Source: Lepidodermella squamata | Lineage: Eukaryota; Gastrotricha | Reading direction: 5' to 3' | DNA length: 64,000 bases | Assembly (NCBI GenBank): GCA_047495785.1 | Contig: JBLDXI010000028.1 | Span: forward strand, 186,001 to 250,000 | Part shown: one piece after another, positions 46,707-58,110 of the stretch | Layout of the letters: every line of letters starts with the position of its first letter | Position numbering within the stretch: the first letter of the stretch is position 1 | The notes under the pieces: model-generated | The model's input: only the letters and a program-made list of their open reading frames with translations | Database searches by the model: none | What the model was told of the DNA's origin: nothing | Translations under genes and position numbers: made by a program

Positions 46707-48775
46707 TTTTTTTTTATTCGACCCGGCTTGCCCGCGCCCGGTCTGCCCGCACATTAATTCCGCCCAGACCGCCCGAACACCCACGGCCGAACACATTTTT
46801 TATCTACCCAGCTTGCCCGCACTCTACACATCGCCCATAACGCCCGGCCTCTCAAGACCGGGCAGCTGCGGGAAAAATGATCACGCACGCGATTCGAAAA
46901 AAATTGCAAAAAAACACGAATTATGAGTGCTAAAGTAGTGCAAGTGATTTTATTTCTGCTGCTGAATAATAATGGAGAAAATCATAAAATAAATGCAAAT
47001 AATATGTGTCGTACCGTTTTAGGCGATCCTCCCAATAGGCAACTGGGATAACCCATGAGGCAATATGCCTAAGATGGAGATATAAGATATCGCTAAGGAC
47101 AATAATTGACAGTATCTGGAAACTCTGAATATTCCCTGCTGTAGCCTAAAAAGGTTGCTCACTGATTAAATTTCTAACTAAGGGGGTTGATAGAGATATA
47201 ATAAAGCTTTCCCGAAGTTCAAGCACCAAAAACCGACTAATAGTTAATAGTTGGCAGCTGAACGTTTTGCTGAACCTTCCAGCAGGTTCAAGATAATGAT
47301 CTTAGTTCCGACTTATTAATTTCGACATCTGAAGCAATCGATCAGTCTAATAACTAAACCCAATCCCTAGCTCACATAAATCGGATTTCATGGAGGTTGA
47401 AGAGACTCTAGGATCAACTTCCGTGGAAAAAAGGAATCAGAAAATTCAAGCAAGGTGAACCACATACTAGAACTGGGGAACCGGAAATGAAACTGCTAGG
47501 TTTGACATCCTTTAAGAAAATTTAAATTTGGGTATTATTTAAAATTTCCAGCCATTAATGCCGAAAAATGATAATAAGTAGGGAATAAATTGAAAATACC
47601 ACGATTATCGGTCATCAATGTATTGTTTTGGGAAATAATTATTTTGGGAATTATTAAATTGCTTAAAAAGTGGATTTTTAGAGCAATTTCTCTTTAGGGT
47701 AATTCAATTGCCAATTGGGGCGGATTGCTCATAACGGTACGACATATGTCATATGGCATATGGCATAATAATGTCGTAACTATTGAGCAGTGACTTTTCA
47801 TCAGTGACAAATGAGCAAGTGACACTTCATCAATTTTTATTTATTAATCTCGGGCATTGAACTTGCATTTGAGCTCAACTTTAATGCAGCGCATAGTCCC
47901 TGAAATGCTGAATACGGCTGAAATTCTGTTGATGAAATGTCTTTGCTGAAATGTCGCTGCGCAAATGTCACTGAGTTAAAAATTATAAATTTGAAAAATA
48001 CTTGATAAATTAACAAAAATCACTGCTGACTTGTCACTGATAATTTGTCACTGCGCAAATGTCGCAACTCAAATGTCTCTGCTCATTTGTCACTGATGAA
48101 TTGACCCTCATTTGCTGAAGTGTCACTGCTGAAAAGTCTGACCACGGTAGGACAGGTCTGCCTAGCAAACCACGGCGATTTTTGCTAAATTCGAAAATTT
48201 TGAATTCAAATTTCCAGCCTCCGTTCAAAATTTTACAAAATTTCATGACAATTTTAGAATATAGTTGAATGATGGAGAATCATATGAGATCGAATTTTTC
48301 AACATCCGAAGCGAGTTGGACACTGGCATTAAATTATGCGTGGCGAATGACCTTGACCATCAGGTTGACCAGGCCTGTTTCAGAATATTTTAAATGCGGA
48401 AGAATGGGAATTTGCGATCAGAAATATCATATGAAATCAAACTATACTCGGTCACATTTCATTGAATCATGCTGTAGATTTTATCCTTCCTAATTAGGCA
48501 AGCATCAAGTTAGACTGGAATGGTGCGAATTATATTTTCCCTTGGTTTGTGATCATAGATCAGCAATCGCAGTAAAAAATCGCGAAAATAAGTGTTATTA
48601 GCACTTGAGCCCGATGACTTTTTTTTAATCGCCCGTGCTTCCCAGCTCGCCCGCGTAGAAGTTGTTTTGATAAAAAAATGTTTTCGGACCGCCCGCACCG
48701 CCAGGATTTTTTTATTGCTCGCCCGTACAATCCGCCGGATCTCCCCGGGCGCAGTGGGGAATAAAAAAAACACCC
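46707..48775. mobile_element. 2.07-kb foldback element inside the LINE
   Basis: The ends are inverted: T-run plus ATTC and GC-rich GCCCG repeats on the left, and GAATAAAAAAAACACCC with GGGCG on the right. TAGGTG flanks both ends (46701-46706 and 48776-48781). Removing the element and one TAGGTG rejoins the LINE frame (..GVHLMDYIPN.. on the minus strand), which supports the borders. The interior has GTCGTACCGTT and its complement (about 47008 and 47735) and a nested MITE. No transposase frame was found. Confidence 0.75.
47792..48138. mobile_element. MITE nested in the foldback element
   Basis: GACTTTTCATCAGTGAC at 47792-47808 and, inverted with one mismatch, GTCACTGCTGAAAAGTC at 48122-48138. 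Variants of TTGTCACTGA/AAATGTC are repeated along its length. 347 bp, non-coding. Confidence 0.75.
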
Positions 48776-49704
48776 TAGGTGGACACCTACTATTGATCGA
48801 AGCCAGCGATACTCTATTGTATTCAGTCTTTCTTGGGCTATCGATATGTTCCAGGATTCACAGGCGTAAATGGAATGGACACAGGCGTGAGGAATCTCAC
48901 TATATATTCAAAACTTTTGTTGGGATCAAGCTAGTGTCTCTAGGACAACCTCAATCAATGGCACTTTCCCGGGCATCTCTGGGGTTTTCCGTGTTTTAAG
49001 GCGGATGGGAGCATCCTTAAGTTCTGAAATTTGAAAATTCAAAATCCTCATGAAAAACCGAGTAAAGACATCTAGGAATCTAAGAATCGTCCCTCCTCAA
49101 GTCAACACACGTTTTACCATTTGCTTGAAAATACAGAAAATACGCCAAACCCCACTTTTCACTTATTTTCGGTCAAATGTAATTCTTTTTTGAAAAATAT
49201 TATTTTTTCTATAATTTGCTGAAGTACGAATATGCAATCTCTGCTGCCCTTTAGAGGTTGGAAACCGAATTGTAGTTTCGAAATTTTTGATCCTATCAAA
49301 GATCGCAATTTTCTTTCCAGAATAATGGCATAAAGTTTGCTTACTACACTTAGTAGACTGATACCTCGGTAATTTTGACACTTACATTTTTCGCCCTTAT
49401 TTTTGTAAATTGGGGTAATTATGGCTGTTGACCATTCCTCATTTTTCTTTCCAGGCTTGGTTCAGAATTTCGCTGAGCCATTTAATATTGGTTTCACTGA
49501 GGGCTTTAATCATTTCTGGTCGAATTTCATCGACCGAGCTTTCCCATTTTTCATGTGGTCAATAGCGTTCTTAATTTCGGTTAGTGTTATTTCAGTCAAG
49601 CTTAGGTTTTCAGGGGAAATATTTGGTTCAGGGTTGTCAGGCTCATTTTTCAAATCCCAAAATCGTTGAAATCTCTGGAAATCATGTATGGGTAGATCGA
49701 CCAC

Positions 49705-50526
49705 AACAAAATGCGAGGGAAAACATTTACAAGAAGTTGATTACTCGAAATTGGATTTCTTATGATGACAAATGAGAAGTTTTTTTATGGCCAGGATGGG
49801 TTTAAACCAAATAAACTCGGAATTTGTTATGATCATACCGGCATTTTGCGCCTTTCTCACGATGTTTTCCCACGATGCTTATTGCCGTAATTGATTTTGA
49901 AATCCCTGAAATCAAACTGTTTTGCCCCAATCAAATCGTTATTCTTTCAAATCAGTCCCTGAAATCAAATCACATCTAAAAAAGGTCTGAAATCGTGAAA
50001 ATCGAAATCTGAAAAATCAAATCCCCAACACTGCTCAGTTGAGGCTGCTTAGACCTCAGCAGAATTGATAAGTTTCATGTGTTCTTGCTGTAGAAAATGA
50101 AATGACTCGCGGGAAATCAAAACATTTTGGTCGCCTAATTTCTCGATATCGGCTTCCGATTGTTTGAATTTCACAACAATATTCAAATTTTTCCTATAGA
50201 TGTATGAACAGTTTGATGGGCAATGAGAAAAATGGACGGTTCCCGTTTGCGCGTCTTATTTTGCGCGACACGCACCATGCATATGCACCATGTGATAGTC
50301 GAGCAGATCGCGAGAAAAATGAAAGCGTGTTTATATGGCGGAAAAAAGCTGAAAAACGCTGAAATACACTTTTCTCGTCTGGGAAGTGCTGAAATTGTTA
50401 GCTGAAATGTGCCTCTATTGATACGAAAGATAACCTGAAATCATTTGCCAGCTTATTTCAGCTTATTTCGTGCCGGTCTGGGTAACAGTTCAGCTGATCC
50501 AATGAATTCTACCTGTTCTGTTCTTT
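49705..50526. other. Spacer upstream of misato copy D exon 5
   Basis: AT-rich, no gene. GTGCCGGTCTGGG near 50470 is the complement of one terminus of the foldback repeat at 62400-62553. Confidence 0.35.
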
Positions 50527-50776
50527 AGATTAACGGCATGCAAGTAGTGCCGCTGTACAAGTTGAGGCAACCGCGTGGCCCCACGCCAGAAGCAGTTTTA
50601 AACCACTTGAAGTGATGTGGACACCGCCTCCATTTCCGAAGTCACAACTGAATTCGGCAATATTCATCGCAACGGCAATGCTCGCCTTGCCGCCTGTTGC
50701 GTCGCTAGACCTGCGTCAATTTTTGTTCACAAAGGCTTAACGCGAATTCGATGCGACTTGAGCGATATCCCTACCC
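50527..50776 (+). pseudogene. Misato copy D: first part of exon 5
   Basis: Has the TTCTTTAG acceptor and ATTAACGGCATGCAAGTAGT start of MSTO1 exon 5. It follows to GATATCCCTACCC, with deletions and a stop, then breaks off. The rest of the exon reappears at about 54395-54560 on the far side of the orphan gene 50867-53363. Confidence 0.8.
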
Positions 50777-50866
50777 TTCTAATAGCAGTTTGCGACAGGT
50801 TTATGTTCGATTTTTAGTAAATTTTCTGTCTTTTCCGTAGATTTTTAAGAGTAATTTACGATTACG

Positions 50867-53363
50867 ATGGCACCATCAGCTGTCATTAGTCTGCAACAGA
50901 ACTCTCGGCTCTCGCTCCTTCAGTATATCATCTTCGACTTGTTCGGAAATATCTCCAAGGTGCTCGACGATATCCTCAAGGTGTTCGACGAAAACGAACG
51001 CCTTAAGCAAGAAAATCCAAACGGATACCATATCCTTGATAAGGCTGTTGAACAATTGCACCGAGAGCGCTCCAAACCAGTCTGCGTAAAAAGTCTTCCC
51101 ATAATTGTTCAGCTCATCAGCGCTCATAAACGTGTATACAATCATGTAACGGTTCATCAAGGACATGGAGACAATGAAACAACGAGGAAAGTACTCGAAG
51201 AACTAGGAGCACGACGAGGATTACTGGTTGCGCTGCAAATGGTAATCAAAAGTATAATCTCAGAAGAATTGACCTATGTTCCATTACGCGTCGTACGCCC
51301 TTGCTTGAAGGAGCTGCTGGATAATTTCGCAAGCACCTGCATGCCACCTCCCAACGGTTTTTTCGACGACAGCCTCGGACTGTTTTACAAAACTGTGAAC
51401 GATGACATCCAACTCCTCGACCTGGTCGAGGATTCGACATACATTGAACTACTCAGCCCGGCCAACGATCGGATGTACATTGAACTACTCGGCCAAGTCA
51501 AAGATTCGATGTACATAGATGATGTAACGTTTTTTATCCCGCTACCTTACTCCGTATCGCAATCGAATGGTAGTCTTTGGATAGCCTTCTTTTTAGGAGG
51601 TGGCTCTTACGAGACCGCGGACGCTGTGGAAACCAAGATGAATAGATCCATCTTGTCATGGTTGGAGTTCAATATCCAACGTGGCCAAAGAAATTGCCAC
51701 TTGGTCTGCCTCGAAGACGCCAAATGTGGCTATAATCGATATGGATACCTGCGAAAAACCGTGGAAGCTTTTTTGAGGGACCAGAGTAATAAATCAATAT
51801 TAAAGGACCTGCAAATTAGCGTCAGAGTTCAACGTGGTTTTATGAGGTTGAATGGCCAAACTGACAACAGGCTCAGCTGCGCTTTTGCTCTGACATGGGC
51901 CGCGAGCAACGCCCGACGGTTGGGTTATCGAATGCCACCGGCTTTGAGGCGTGAAAGCGTCGGACGCAACATCATCGACTCAGAGGAACCAACTTACGAA
52001 GAGATCGGAGTTGTACCGGATGACCGTCTCGTTTTCTGGTCACCCGAGGATGTCAACTTATTAAAACACGTTTGTAAGGAGTATTTTGGTACCAGAAGCG
52101 ATAATCAACCGCCAACTTTAAAAGATGTCATTGTTATCGTTAAACCCGTTGACGTCTTCAAATTGCTATGCTACTTGAACAAGTTCATTTACACAACAGA
52201 CGGAGCTAGTGACTTGCAGCGGACGGGCAAATTATCTCGGCTTAACCTGCGCAAAACCTTCAAAGCCATCATCAGCAGCAAATTGATTCGTTCCATCGTC
52301 CGGATTAACAGGGAACAACAGGTAACTGATAAATCTTTACTAAGAGCATGTCCGTTAGGTAGCCTTTTCGCGGCCGGTTTCAACTTTTTACCTTATTCTT
52401 GCTGAAAATTAACAAGAAAGCACATCTGGCATCTTTTTGGAAATCAACCCTTCAAGGGGAGGTTTGAGTTATCCGCGATTTTACCGAAGAAATTAAGAAT
52501 TAACCGGAATCCGGAACCCCATGGAATCGCGTCTCATCGCTGACTTTCTGATATCTTCTGATCGCAGCCGGTGGATAATACTTGGAGTAGGCCTCATACG
52601 CAACCAAAATTGAGGTGGATCGATTGTATTGAAAATATTTGAACAAAATCGGTATTAACAATTAACAATTATGGGGAGGCCCGGGATAGGAACGTTTGGC
52701 GGCGTTGTTATTTTGGGGAAATTTAAATTTTCGATCAAGAAATGATTGAGTTAGGCGAGCAGGATAGGCAGTACTCTTGGCGTGAACAAAATTATCCAGC
52801 GTATTGGGTACACCGGAGGAACTTCGTTTTATTATTTTTCTTTATCATTTAATTTTTTTAATTTGCTGATGATTAATTGAAGAAAATGATAAAATTAAGG
52901 TAATGCTAAGCTATGCCATGATCTGTTTTCCGTGTACTTGATTCTTTTCTTCTATTCTTTCATTTTGGTTTTATTTCATTCTGGCCTTTTAAAAATGAAA
53001 AATTATTGATTTACGAATGCGGCTAATTCTCCGATGATGATACTCATAAGTGTACTCATACATAATTTTTTTTAATATCATCAGGGTGAAGCAGGTTGGC
53101 CCGATGTCGGCAGATTCTTCATTCCTGATCCTAACAATCCTGGTGCCCCTCTCATCAATAAGCCGAAAGCCCTGAGCAAGGCATGCTTCGAGTTGTACAA
53201 GACTTGCTGGGAAAAAGGATGGAATATCAGCAATATCTCGAAGCCAAACGAAAGCTTTATCAGCCTGCAGGTCACCGTCGCAGAAGCTCATCAGGATTGG
53301 CTGTTGGTTCTCTGCGAATATCTAACTGCGCAGAAATTCGTCTTTTATCGCAGTTACGCCTGA
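50867..53363 (+). CDS. Orphan-family gene (copy 2), 577 residues
   Basis: Not a family I recognise. Exon 1 is 50867-52321 and exon 2 is 53085-53363, both phase 0 (CAG|GTAACT, TCATCAG|GGTGAA). If the intron is kept, the frame stops at 52405. The N-terminal 190 residues are helical, with a short internal repeat (YIELL..YIELL..YIDD, about 192-219). The central part (about 235-360) aligns with the other copies: His278 (CHLVCLED), Gln331 and Cys338, then ARRLGYRMPPAL. The Asp found 16 residues after His in the relatives is a Tyr here. Exon 2 ends in a segment (ISLQVTV..FVFYRSYA) like the C-terminus of 54642-56271. The gene lies between two halves of a decayed misato exon. Resemblance to Ulp1-type proteases is a hypothesis. 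Confidence 0.6.
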
Positions 53364-54394
53364 CCTGCCGACATGGCCTCAAAATCAGTGAACAACCTGA
53401 ATGCAACCTGAACTTACCCTATTATCCTAGCGCTTATGACCTTATAGTTTAAACGCTGCAATATGCAGTATCTCCAGCGCGTCAATTGATGAGAGTTAGT
53501 GGCATATTTGTGGTGCAAATCTTTGCTGAAATCTTAGTGCTAAGTTCGTGACATGACAGCCAATAGTAAGTACCAAATTTTGTTAAGCGATCAAATATAC
53601 AAAGTTGTGTGCGCAATAAATGAAAATGCAATAACAAATTTGGTGCCTTTCTCTGGCTTTGTGAGCAGTTATTATGAGTTCAAAACTTGTGAATGTGCTG
53701 TCCGAAATGATTGCGTGGGCCTGACTTTGTGACGCAGCGGGCCGAAATGAAATCGGATAAATTACGCTGAATTGAGATTATTCGAATAAATATTATTTCG
53801 GATTATACTTGATTCCTACTTCCTATATGTTGAATTTCGTATTTCTCAATTGCTGAATTTTTAAATAATTTAGTAGACTTTTAATATAAAGCTGTCCATA
53901 AAATGGCAACTGTAAATACGCTGGCTTGATAGCACTAAGCCTTCGGACCTTGCGAATATTGGACAATATGTAAATGCGTTGTACACTTTCTCGCCTTTCA
54001 ATCGATCCACCGCTGGCGCTCTGTGACTTACGGTCGTTGAAAGAAACTTCGGAACGATGCCTCAGGCCGATCACACTTCACGACAAACAATCTGGATCTT
54101 TTGTCAAAACTCAAAGGAATGAATCGACTGTTTTTCAGTGCTACAATCTCTTGAAGAATTGCTGCAGATCTGGAACAGGCAAATGGGATCGGCGATAAAA
54201 GGTGACTCCTAAGGTTCGACCAAGATCCGTGGTTTATGGATAGCTTTGGAAGCCTGTTCACAGCGGGATCGCTGTCGACGACCTTTACCTATAGGGTGCT
54301 GATGGGCTCGCTGCCTGTGGGCTCAAAAGTCGAAAGCTTCGGGCGTTTTAGTAAATGGGCCGCCTTCTGATGTTGTTGAATTCTTGTCAAGGAA
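53364..54394. other. Spacer after orphan gene copy 2
   Basis: Presumed 3' UTR and unassigned AT-rich DNA; short chance frames only. AATAAA lies near 53616. Confidence 0.35.
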
Positions 54395-54560
54395 CTGTTC
54401 TTGCATGAGCAGTGAGCAGCTGATGCAGGTTTTCGAGGTCGAAACCAGTTGCCACGGTGTTGCCCGAGTCCGAGATTTCCGAACGCCTCAAGTGGCTGCT
54501 CGATACGATGCTGTGAGCTGAAAGTCTCAATTGAACACGGCTGTGATTTCAATTTAGGAC
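54395..54560 (+). pseudogene. Misato copy D: last part of exon 5
   Basis: Blocks GGTCGAAACCAGTTGCC, GGTGTTGCCCGAGTC, CTCAAGTGGCTG.TCGATACG and GAGCTGAAAGTCTCAA match the end of MSTO1 exon 5 and its stop region. It completes the exon begun at 50527. Confidence 0.75.
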
Positions 54561-54641
54561 GAATACTATATTAGCATTTGTGATGCTTGTGGTTAATGAC
54601 ATTAAAGTTGGATTGCAATTTTCTAGATTTTTTGAACTATC

Positions 54642-56271
54642 ATGACATCATCGGTTGTTGTTTGCCCTGCTCTTGTCATACGGGATTGGTTGCTGCTTTC
54701 TCAAAGCCAGGGCCTGCTTGATAGCTATGAAGTTCACGGAGAAGAAATTGACCCAGAAAAAGCTAGACTCTTGTGTGCTACGGTCGCTTAATTGGGATAT
54801 ACAGGATTACAATGTTGGCTGTTCAATTTAATGCCTGGGATCATCGAAAAGCGCTATCGTACTTCGATATTAGGCGAGTGGTTGGAAGGTCTCAGACGGT
54901 ACTTGCTATCTCGCATTGAAGCAGTTGATATCAGCCGCGATCTCACTCGCCTATTTGGCATTCCGAACTACTGTGGCTGGCGTTTGGACTTTGCAATTAC
55001 GACACGAACCAGCCACTGCCTTGCTCAAAGATCTACTTGGCACGACCCTGTCGAACCAGCTGAACGCGCCGGATTCCACTGAATTGCAGGTCGTGTACTT
55101 TCTAGGCAAGGGCGGCTTTCGTGGGGCATTTAGCAACCAGTTCCAGCTCTTATTTGATCTACCAAATGGGGGCATCGTTCGAGCGGCCGTGGTTGCAGCC
55201 TACATTGAGGCGTGGTTCAACGCCGCGGCGAACGGGCGCCATTTAGTCGTCGTGGTAGATGTAGAGAATGGCCATCTTGCCGTTGAGGATTTGACTAAGT
55301 TTGCAGCAGCCGGCTTCAATACGCTGTTAACAAATGGCGGCGAATTGGAGCGAAGAGAGTGTAGCATTACCGTCCAGTCTGCTAGTCACGCCGGCGGCTT
55401 CACATCGCTGGTATTCGCGTTGCTCAATTCTCGACACCTCGGCTATAGAGTGCCGGTAGCGTTGACGGCGAATGCGATTGCTTTTCCGCATATTTCCGGC
55501 CTGCCAGAGGTGTCATTCAGGCAGATTGGCACTCCAAGCGAAAAAGTCCAGCGACTGCATTTTTTGAACGGGGACACCGATGCCGCGTTGGCGCGTGATT
55601 TGTGGAACGGGCTACTCAGCCATGACCCGTGGCGGGACCCGACACATCGTCCTGTAGTCGAAGTCGCTGTGCCACCTACTGAGTTGCATGCATTCATGCG
55701 AAACTTGGACTGGCCGGCATATCGAGATATTCTATACAGTCTGGATCGAGAAGCATTGCTTGCCATTTTAAGCCAGTTTAGCCCGCGGAATATCGTCGAC
55801 ATTTGCCTCGAGAAAGCCGTCGAGCGCTTGCGCAGTGACTGGCATAGGCTGGAATTTCTGGGCGAGTTCGATATTGACGAAGTGCTTTTCTGCCTGCGGC
55901 GACGTCAGCTTGATCGTAGCAGCATACTCGAATTAGGTTGGAATTCCAAGTTGCTTTCAACAAACCGCGATTACCTGGGTGAAGCCCTTGCCGTATTGGA
56001 AGCTGGAGTGCGACATCTGATCTATCGCGTCAATTGGGATGCAACTGATGCTCTTGATCGTTTAGATCTGATTCACATATTAGGCGAATTGCATGGCAGC
56101 GTGAGTGTTGCCTTGCATCTTCGAGGCCTTCAGATCTCGCTTGTTTCTTTGCCAAGCGATACTCAGCGGTACTTACGCCTGCGAATTGACATGAATGACG
56201 CCGACGCTGATCAGATTCAGCACCTTGAAAGGTTCCTTGTTAGGGAGAAGTACACCTTTTGGCGTGCCTAA
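54642..56271 (+). CDS. Orphan-family gene (copy 3), disrupted 5' end
   Basis: Unrecognised product. A long open frame, 54916-56271 (about 451 codons), lacks an early ATG. An ATG at 54642 opens another frame with a TAA at 54789-54791. That frame continues protein-like to about 54970, resembles the N-terminus of copy 1 (ARLL.., a FLR.L-like helix), and would need a +1 change to join the long frame. Either the 5' end is decayed, or an unusual intron (for example 54783-54924) removes the stop. In the long frame, His109, Asp125 and Gln154 align with the other copies, but the Cys position is Gly161. LNSRHLGYRVPVAL matches copy 2, and the tail (YLRLRIDMND..YTFWRA) matches copy 2 exon 2. Confidence 0.55.
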
Positions 56272-57054
56272 GTTGCAGAGCTTCAGTTTCATCGTCATTC
56301 AGAGCAAAGATAACCTTGGAGTTGTGCTATCTACTTGAGATCTTGATAATTTGCACAACCGCTGCAACGATACCTACATATGTATATACCATTGTCGTGT
56401 TATCTAATCGATTGCAAATTAGTAGTCGTTTTTCGCACGTTCTTACTTCTATTTCACTATCTCTACACTATCTCTACAAATGAATGAAGCATTTATTTCC
56501 TCTCAAAAATGAATCATCAAATTGCTGCCAATATCTTGACTTTCTCGAAATTGCATGATCAACCTAGCCGTAGAAAGATGGGATTGTATTATTGTTGTTG
56601 CTTTCTTGCTCAAAATTCACATGCGAAATTCCATTTTGTTGAGCTAAAAAGTGGGAGAATGTTCCATTTCCGTTCGATTGCTGCCTTGATCAGTGCTTTT
56701 AAAGCCCTCTTTTTGCTATTGTTTTACGGCATAATCTGTTCCTTTACCAAATTTTACTGAAGACACTACTTGTCCGCGATCTGAATTGACGCTTTATTCA
56801 ACATATTTTATCTCTTTTCACAACATAATCTCGCATGCCGAACGGTGAAATTTCGTCATTTGTGCCTATACGAAATGTGCTATTTACGCTTTACACCAAT
56901 GATTGATACAAACAATAAATTCAGTCTGCAATATGCAATCTGTGTTTTTATTTGATCACTATCGGTTTCCCAGCAAGAAAATTAAGAAATCTTATCAATT
57001 CGCAAATTCAAGAAATAATTATCAATTTTGTAGAAATTTAGTGAAAATCACATC
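56272..57054. other. Spacer between orphan genes
   Basis: AT-rich, with the 3' region of copy 3 (AATAAA near 56914). The plus-strand frames here are short and not protein-like. Confidence 0.35.
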
Positions 57055-58110
57055 ATGACGTTAACAGCAGCCTGCGACGAAATAGCCGTTGACATTCTGC
57101 GCTGCGCAGATGCATATGACATCAATGATATCGGCACCTTCGTTTCTGGCGACGACCAGTTCGAAATATTTGTCACTATTCAACGTCGCAACAAGGAATG
57201 CCCATTGCAGCCAGCATGCAAGGCTTCAACTTGCAAGCACGCTAATTTAAGCAGTTGGCAACAACACATTCATCTTGACATCAGATCACTGGGCGATTGC
57301 TCGACTTGGCATCCGATGTTAGGACCTGGGTCTAGTGTTTATGATAAGTTGACGGAACAGCTACAACTTAGCGATAATGAAAAGTGTCTAATCGTAGTTA
57401 GACCAGTCGAAAAAGCTGACTCACAACTTTCCACAGGCGAGCTTGAAGCGAAATTCATGCAATCAGTAGGATCTGTAATTCCCGGAAAACCAGTCAAGTG
57501 TATCGATGCTAATTTGAGCAGTAAAACCTTCGCAATTCGCCTACCCAACGATGAAGATATCGATTCTACTGAAGAAATCCTCCGAGATTGCGGTTGCGCT
57601 ACTTATCGTGTAAACGAACTCTGGGTTTCAGGTGGAACGTTTTCTTCTGATGGGAAGGACAAAAAAGCCGACTTCACAGCTGCTTGGAAAGTACTTCACC
57701 AGAAAATCACTGAAAAACTAGATGCATCACAAGATGCCGAATCGGCGGCCTTTATTCCTGATGAAAGTGGAGCTGTTTCCGATGAAAAAACCCGTAAGCG
57801 TTATTCACTGATAAACTGCCTAGTCAAGGATTGGCAGGCTAGCGTCGCAGTGACTCTCGAAAACGCCCATGCCATCATGGCTCTCACATCGAAGTCTTGC
57901 AAATCAGCCGAGTTGGAAATTACACTGATGAAAGAAGGATTCGGTTCGGTTTTGAAGAGAATAAAATCATGTCCTTGCAATAAATGTATATCTTTGAAAA
58001 ATCAGCATATTTTGGAGAAGGCTGAGGCTTTCCTGGCCGAAGCTCGACGAGTTTGGCCGACTTTCAAGTCTATTCCAAGCGGATCTCATCGGTTGAAATT
58101 TCTACAATAA
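57055..58110 (+). CDS. Intronless orphan gene, 351 residues
   Basis: Unrecognised. A clean ATG-to-stop frame with even composition. It contains Cys/His clusters (CPLQPACKASTCKH at about 49-62 and CPCNKC at about 304-309) that could bind metal. Residues 155-186 (SSKTFAIRLP..CATYRV) resemble the C-terminal segment of the two upstream orphan genes. It shares their intron-poor structure and, with copies 1 and 3, a TCATGA/TCATGC-type start context. It may therefore be a distant member of the same expansion; the His/Asp/Gln/Cys core was not found. No signal peptide or membrane span. Whether it is expressed is unknown. Confidence 0.6.
   Translation: MTLTAACDEIAVDILRCADAYDINDIGTFVSGDDQFEIFVTIQRRNKECPLQPACKASTCKHANLSSWQQHIHLDIRSLGDCSTWHPMLGPGSSVYDKLTEQLQLSDNEKCLIVVRPVEKADSQLSTGELEAKFMQSVGSVIPGKPVKCIDANLSSKTFAIRLPNDEDIDSTEEILRDCGCATYRVNELWVSGGTFSSDGKDKKADFTAAWKVLHQKITEKLDASQDAESAAFIPDESGAVSDEKTRKRYSLINCLVKDWQASVAVTLENAHAIMALTSKSCKSAELEITLMKEGFGSVLKRIKSCPCNKCISLKNQHILEKAEAFLAEARRVWPTFKSIPSGSHRLKFLQ

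Larger units (their letters stand above)
46563..49704 (-). mobile_element. Inverted, interrupted LINE copy
   Basis: On the minus strand, 49704-49163 encodes RT start motifs (EIKNAIDHMKNGKA, IITPIYKNKG, CQNYRGISLLSVVSKLY), and about 48900-48782 encodes ACESWN and EYRWLRSIVGV. After a 2.07-kb insertion, 46700-46563 continues with DYIPNIDIRLALCGG and RLRYLGHIVRS. Compared with 38391-39706 this is the same LINE type, with stops and gaps between the blocks. A dead copy. Confidence 0.75.

Noticed and set aside
47780-48140. Spaced TTGTCACTGA repeats resembling a direct-repeat array
   Set aside because: Units vary in both orientation and spacing and lie between inverted ends, so this is a MITE rather than a CRISPR-like array.
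48269-48999. Plus-strand frames within the foldback element
   Set aside because: Short, non-ATG or low-complexity frames overlapping transposon ends; no transposase motifs.
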